A stretch of DNA of 64,000 nucleotides from Tragulus kanchil (Eukaryota > Chordata > Mammalia > Artiodactyla > Tragulidae). The notes beneath the pieces were generated by a model, which worked only from the letters and a program-made list of their open reading frames with translations, was not told the DNA's origin and did no database searches. Numbering within the stretch: position 1 is the first letter of the stretch; the number at the start of each line of letters is the position of its first letter. Below are positions 61,515 through 64,000 of this stretch, one piece after another. A program made the translations under genes and the position numbers. The stretch is taken from positions 140,637,301-140,701,300 of the forward strand of contig JAIOJX010000025.1 in NCBI GenBank assembly GCA_022376925.1, read 5' to 3'.

Positions 61515-63605
61515 GGGAATAGGAGTTTCTTGAAGCCAACTGTACTTTTTGAGTCTTTGGTAGCATAGGCTAAGACAGTTCTTTCTCATTTAAACTTGTT
61601 TGAATTGGGTTTTGTTTGCTTATTTGTTTTCTAGCATATGTACTAAATTGTTAAGCTTGCTTATAACTTCATGGGATTTGGATCCAAGAAATTCTATAAC
61701 TTTCTAAACTGTGCTTAAAAAGCTGATCTTTATGTGACATATTGGAAAGGAACTGTAAGAATTGAGAGAAAGAGAAAACATAACCAAAGGAGAAAGAGAG
61801 ACAACTATTTCACAGTTCTGAAGTGTTTTCCAGTTTCCTGGTGCTCCTGGTTTACTACTATTGCCTCTAAGAAAGAATACACATATCTCTTTGAAACATT
61901 TAAAAAAGAAAAAAGAATAGCAGCAGCATGTTAATATTTATTGGAGAAAGGATAGTTGATAGACTCAATTCTTGAATTTGGTTATAATTATAGCCAATTG
62001 TTCACTAAAGTATCAACTTACTTGTATCTCTGAAAGCATGCAATATATAACAGGTGATCAAACATAACTATCGCATGAAAAAATAAGTTATGGGTAAAGA
62101 ATAGAAGAAGTTCATGGGTGACCATGCCATATGTTTTTACAAAATTGATACTTCTTCACTGTTTCTTAGAATGCTATGACATTTTATCCTTAGAAATATA
62201 TGAAGTATTTTCCTATAAAGAGAAAAGTTGCTGATCATAATGGTAAAGAGAAGGTGGCTTTTTGTGTGTGTGGTGTGTGTATCTCTGTGTGTGTTCTCCT
62301 TGTGTGTTTAGTTTTGCAATGTGCAAGAAAAGAGGAAGAACTGTTTTTTAAAGGATAGAATTCCACCAATGGATGACAAAGGAAAAATTCCCTGTTTTTT
62401 CCTGAATGGTAAAGAAATGTTATGCATTGAAAAGATGATAGATTATGTGATAATAAGGATAAGTTAATAGTAATAGTCACCCTGGGTGAAAATTTTTAGA
62501 TCTTTCCTTGGTGATTTAGGATCTTTCCTTTGAGGGATCGAACCAGCGCCCCTGCACTGTGAGCGGTGTCCTTATCCACTGGACCACCAGGGGAAGCCTG
62601 GGAATAGGAGTTTCTTGAAGCCAACTGTACTTTTTGAGTCTTTGGTAGCATAGGCTAAGACAGTTCTTTCTCATTTAAACTTGTTTGAATTGGGTTTTGT
62701 TTGCTTATTTGTTTTCTAGCATATGTACTAAATTGTTAAGCTTGCTTATAACTTCATGGGATTTGGATCCAAGAAATTCTATAACTTTCTAAACTGTGCT
62801 TAAAAAGCTGATCTTTATGTGACATATTGGAAAGGAACTGTAAGAATTGAGAGAAAGAGAAAACATAACCAAAGGAGAAAGAGAGACAACTATTTCACAG
62901 TTCTGAAGTGTTTTCCAGTTTCCTGGTGCTCCTGGTTTACTACTATTGCCTCTAAGAAAGAATACACATATCTCTTTGAAACATTTAAAAAAGAAAAAAG
63001 AATAGCAGCAGCATGTTAATATTTATTGGAGAAAGGATAGTTGATAGACTCAATTCTTGAATTTGGTTATAATTATAGCCAATTGTTCACTAAAGTATCA
63101 ACTTACTTGTATCTCTGAAAGCATGCAATATATAACAGGTGATCAAACATAACTATCGCATGAAAAAATAAGTTATGGGTAAAGAATAGAAGAAGTTCAT
63201 GGGTGACCATGCCATATGTTTTACAAAATTGATACTTCTTCACTGTTTCTTAGAATGCTATGACATTTTATCCTTAGAAATATATGAAGTATTTTCCTAT
63301 AAAGAGAAAAGTTGCTGATCATAATGGTAAAGAGAAGGTGGCTTTTTGTGTGTGTGGTGTGTGTATCTCTGTGTGTGTTCTCCTTGTGTGTTTAGTTTTG
63401 CAATGTGCAAGAAAAGAGGAAGAACTGTTTTTTAAAGGATAGAATTCCACCAATGGATGACAAAGGAAAAATTCCCTGTTTTTTCCTGAATGGTAAAGAA
63501 ATGTTATGCATTGAAAAGATGATAGATTATGTGATAATAAGGATAAGTTAATAGTAATAGTCACCCTGGGTGAAAATTTTTAGATCTTTCCTTTGTGATT
63601 TAGGA
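61446..63605. repeat. Tandem duplication 21 (period about 1084-1087)
   Basis: Copy 1 is 61446-62521, an 11-base extra piece fills 62522-62532, and copy 2 is 62533-63605. Copy 2 starts inside the SINE head and loses one C and one G in its first 40 bases. The last bases of copy 1 also differ ('ccttggtgat' for 'cctttgtgat'). Carries a TG-rich run (62260-62308, again at 63344-63392). Confidence 0.94.
62260..62308 (+). repeat. TG-rich simple repeat
   Basis: Interrupted TG dinucleotide run, duplicated at about 63344-63392 with the same interruptions. Confidence 0.75.
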
Positions 63606-63836
63606 CTGACTTTGCTTTTCATATTTGATTTGCTGAAACTACTACTGAACATTTTTCCTCATTGAATATTGTGCTCCATATACTCTCTTATGTCTTATTC
63701 CAAACACTATCTGCTCTTCGCAAGGCTTTGCAATGGCCTCCTAAATTGACCTCACTACTTGCTGTCTTTCTTTCACACTTTCGTAGTGTGTTTCTCTAAT
63801 GCTGAGACAAATGGTCCTGTTAAAATGTAAATGATG

Positions 63837-64000
63837 AGACTTCCTTGGTGGTTCAGTGGTTAAGAGTTCACCTTGTAATGTAGAGGACATGGATTCAATC
63901 TCTGGTCAGGGAACTAAGATCCCACATGCTGCAGAGCAACTAAGCCTGAGCACCACAACTAGGGAGTCTGTGAGCAGCAACAAAAATCTCAGATGATGCA
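63837..64000 (+). mobile_element. CHR-type SINE, cut by the window edge
   Basis: 'acttccttggtggttcagtg' head, 'ggattcaatctctggtcagg' B-box region, 'gatcccacatgctgcagagc' and 'aactaagcctgagcaccac' body of a standard (not variant) CHR element in sense orientation. The 3' end is at or beyond the window edge. Confidence 0.9.

Overview
The window is mammalian nuclear DNA from a ruminant, most likely a pecoran. The main evidence is repeated copies of the tRNA-Glu-derived SINE Bov-tA on both strands, together with CHR-type tRNA-Glu SINEs shared across cetartiodactyls and old mammalian L2, MIR, L1M and hAT fossils. I cannot name the species. No protein-coding gene, functional tRNA, rRNA, CRISPR array or complete mobile element is supported. 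The longest open frame is 161 codons and lies inside an L1 fragment plus a SINE. The DNA is AT-rich with no CpG island, so it is intergenic or deep intronic.

The dominant structure is not a gene. I count 21 direct head-to-tail duplications, each with a period of about 1.0 to 1.23 kb, spread over the window. The duplicated sequences are unrelated to each other: each is simply the local sequence written twice. The copies are almost identical. Where I compared them by eye, the differences are mostly 1-2 base homopolymer indels, concentrated at the 3' end of copy 1 and the 5' start of copy 2, i.e. next to the junction. Several junctions carry 6-40 bases of extra sequence. Neighbouring events overlap in at least six places, giving triple copies. 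This is best explained as contig or gap-fill ends joined without merging their overlap (false duplication). The duplications add about 23 kb, so the real locus is probably near 41 kb.

Layout: 0-6.3 kb has a Bov-tA, a CHR SINE with target-site duplications (TSDs), and three chained duplications. 6.3-11 kb has two Bov-tA copies and a truncated CHR-variant tail (duplicated). 11-16.3 kb has an L1M 3' end, an L2 tail and a 17-18 bp minisatellite, all in duplicated blocks. 16.3-19 kb is unrecognised AT-rich DNA duplicated once. 19-22.5 kb is not duplicated and has Bov-tA copies on both strands, L2 remnants and a GC-richer unknown block. 22.3-26.7 kb holds L2 pieces split by Bov-tA insertions. 27-29.4 kb is unrecognised and duplicated. 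30.4-31.6 kb holds two DNA-transposon fossils, a CHR SINE with TSDs and a MIR. 32.4-37 kb is an antisense L1M body with nested Bov-tA and CHR-variant SINEs. 37-38.5 kb is a long L2 fossil with a MIR and a CHR variant inside it. 39-50.8 kb has four more regions of duplicated unique sequence, MIRs and a Bov-tA. 51-60 kb has a MIR, a Bov-tA, a CHR fragment with TSDs and three duplications. 60-64 kb has an L1M 3' fragment, a Bov-tA, a full CHR variant with TSDs, the last duplication and a CHR SINE cut by the window edge.

Biologically, the most interesting element is the CHR-headed SINE variant. It has a tail carrying a CCAAT motif and a very G-rich, quadruplex-capable stretch, and two copies have clean TSDs.
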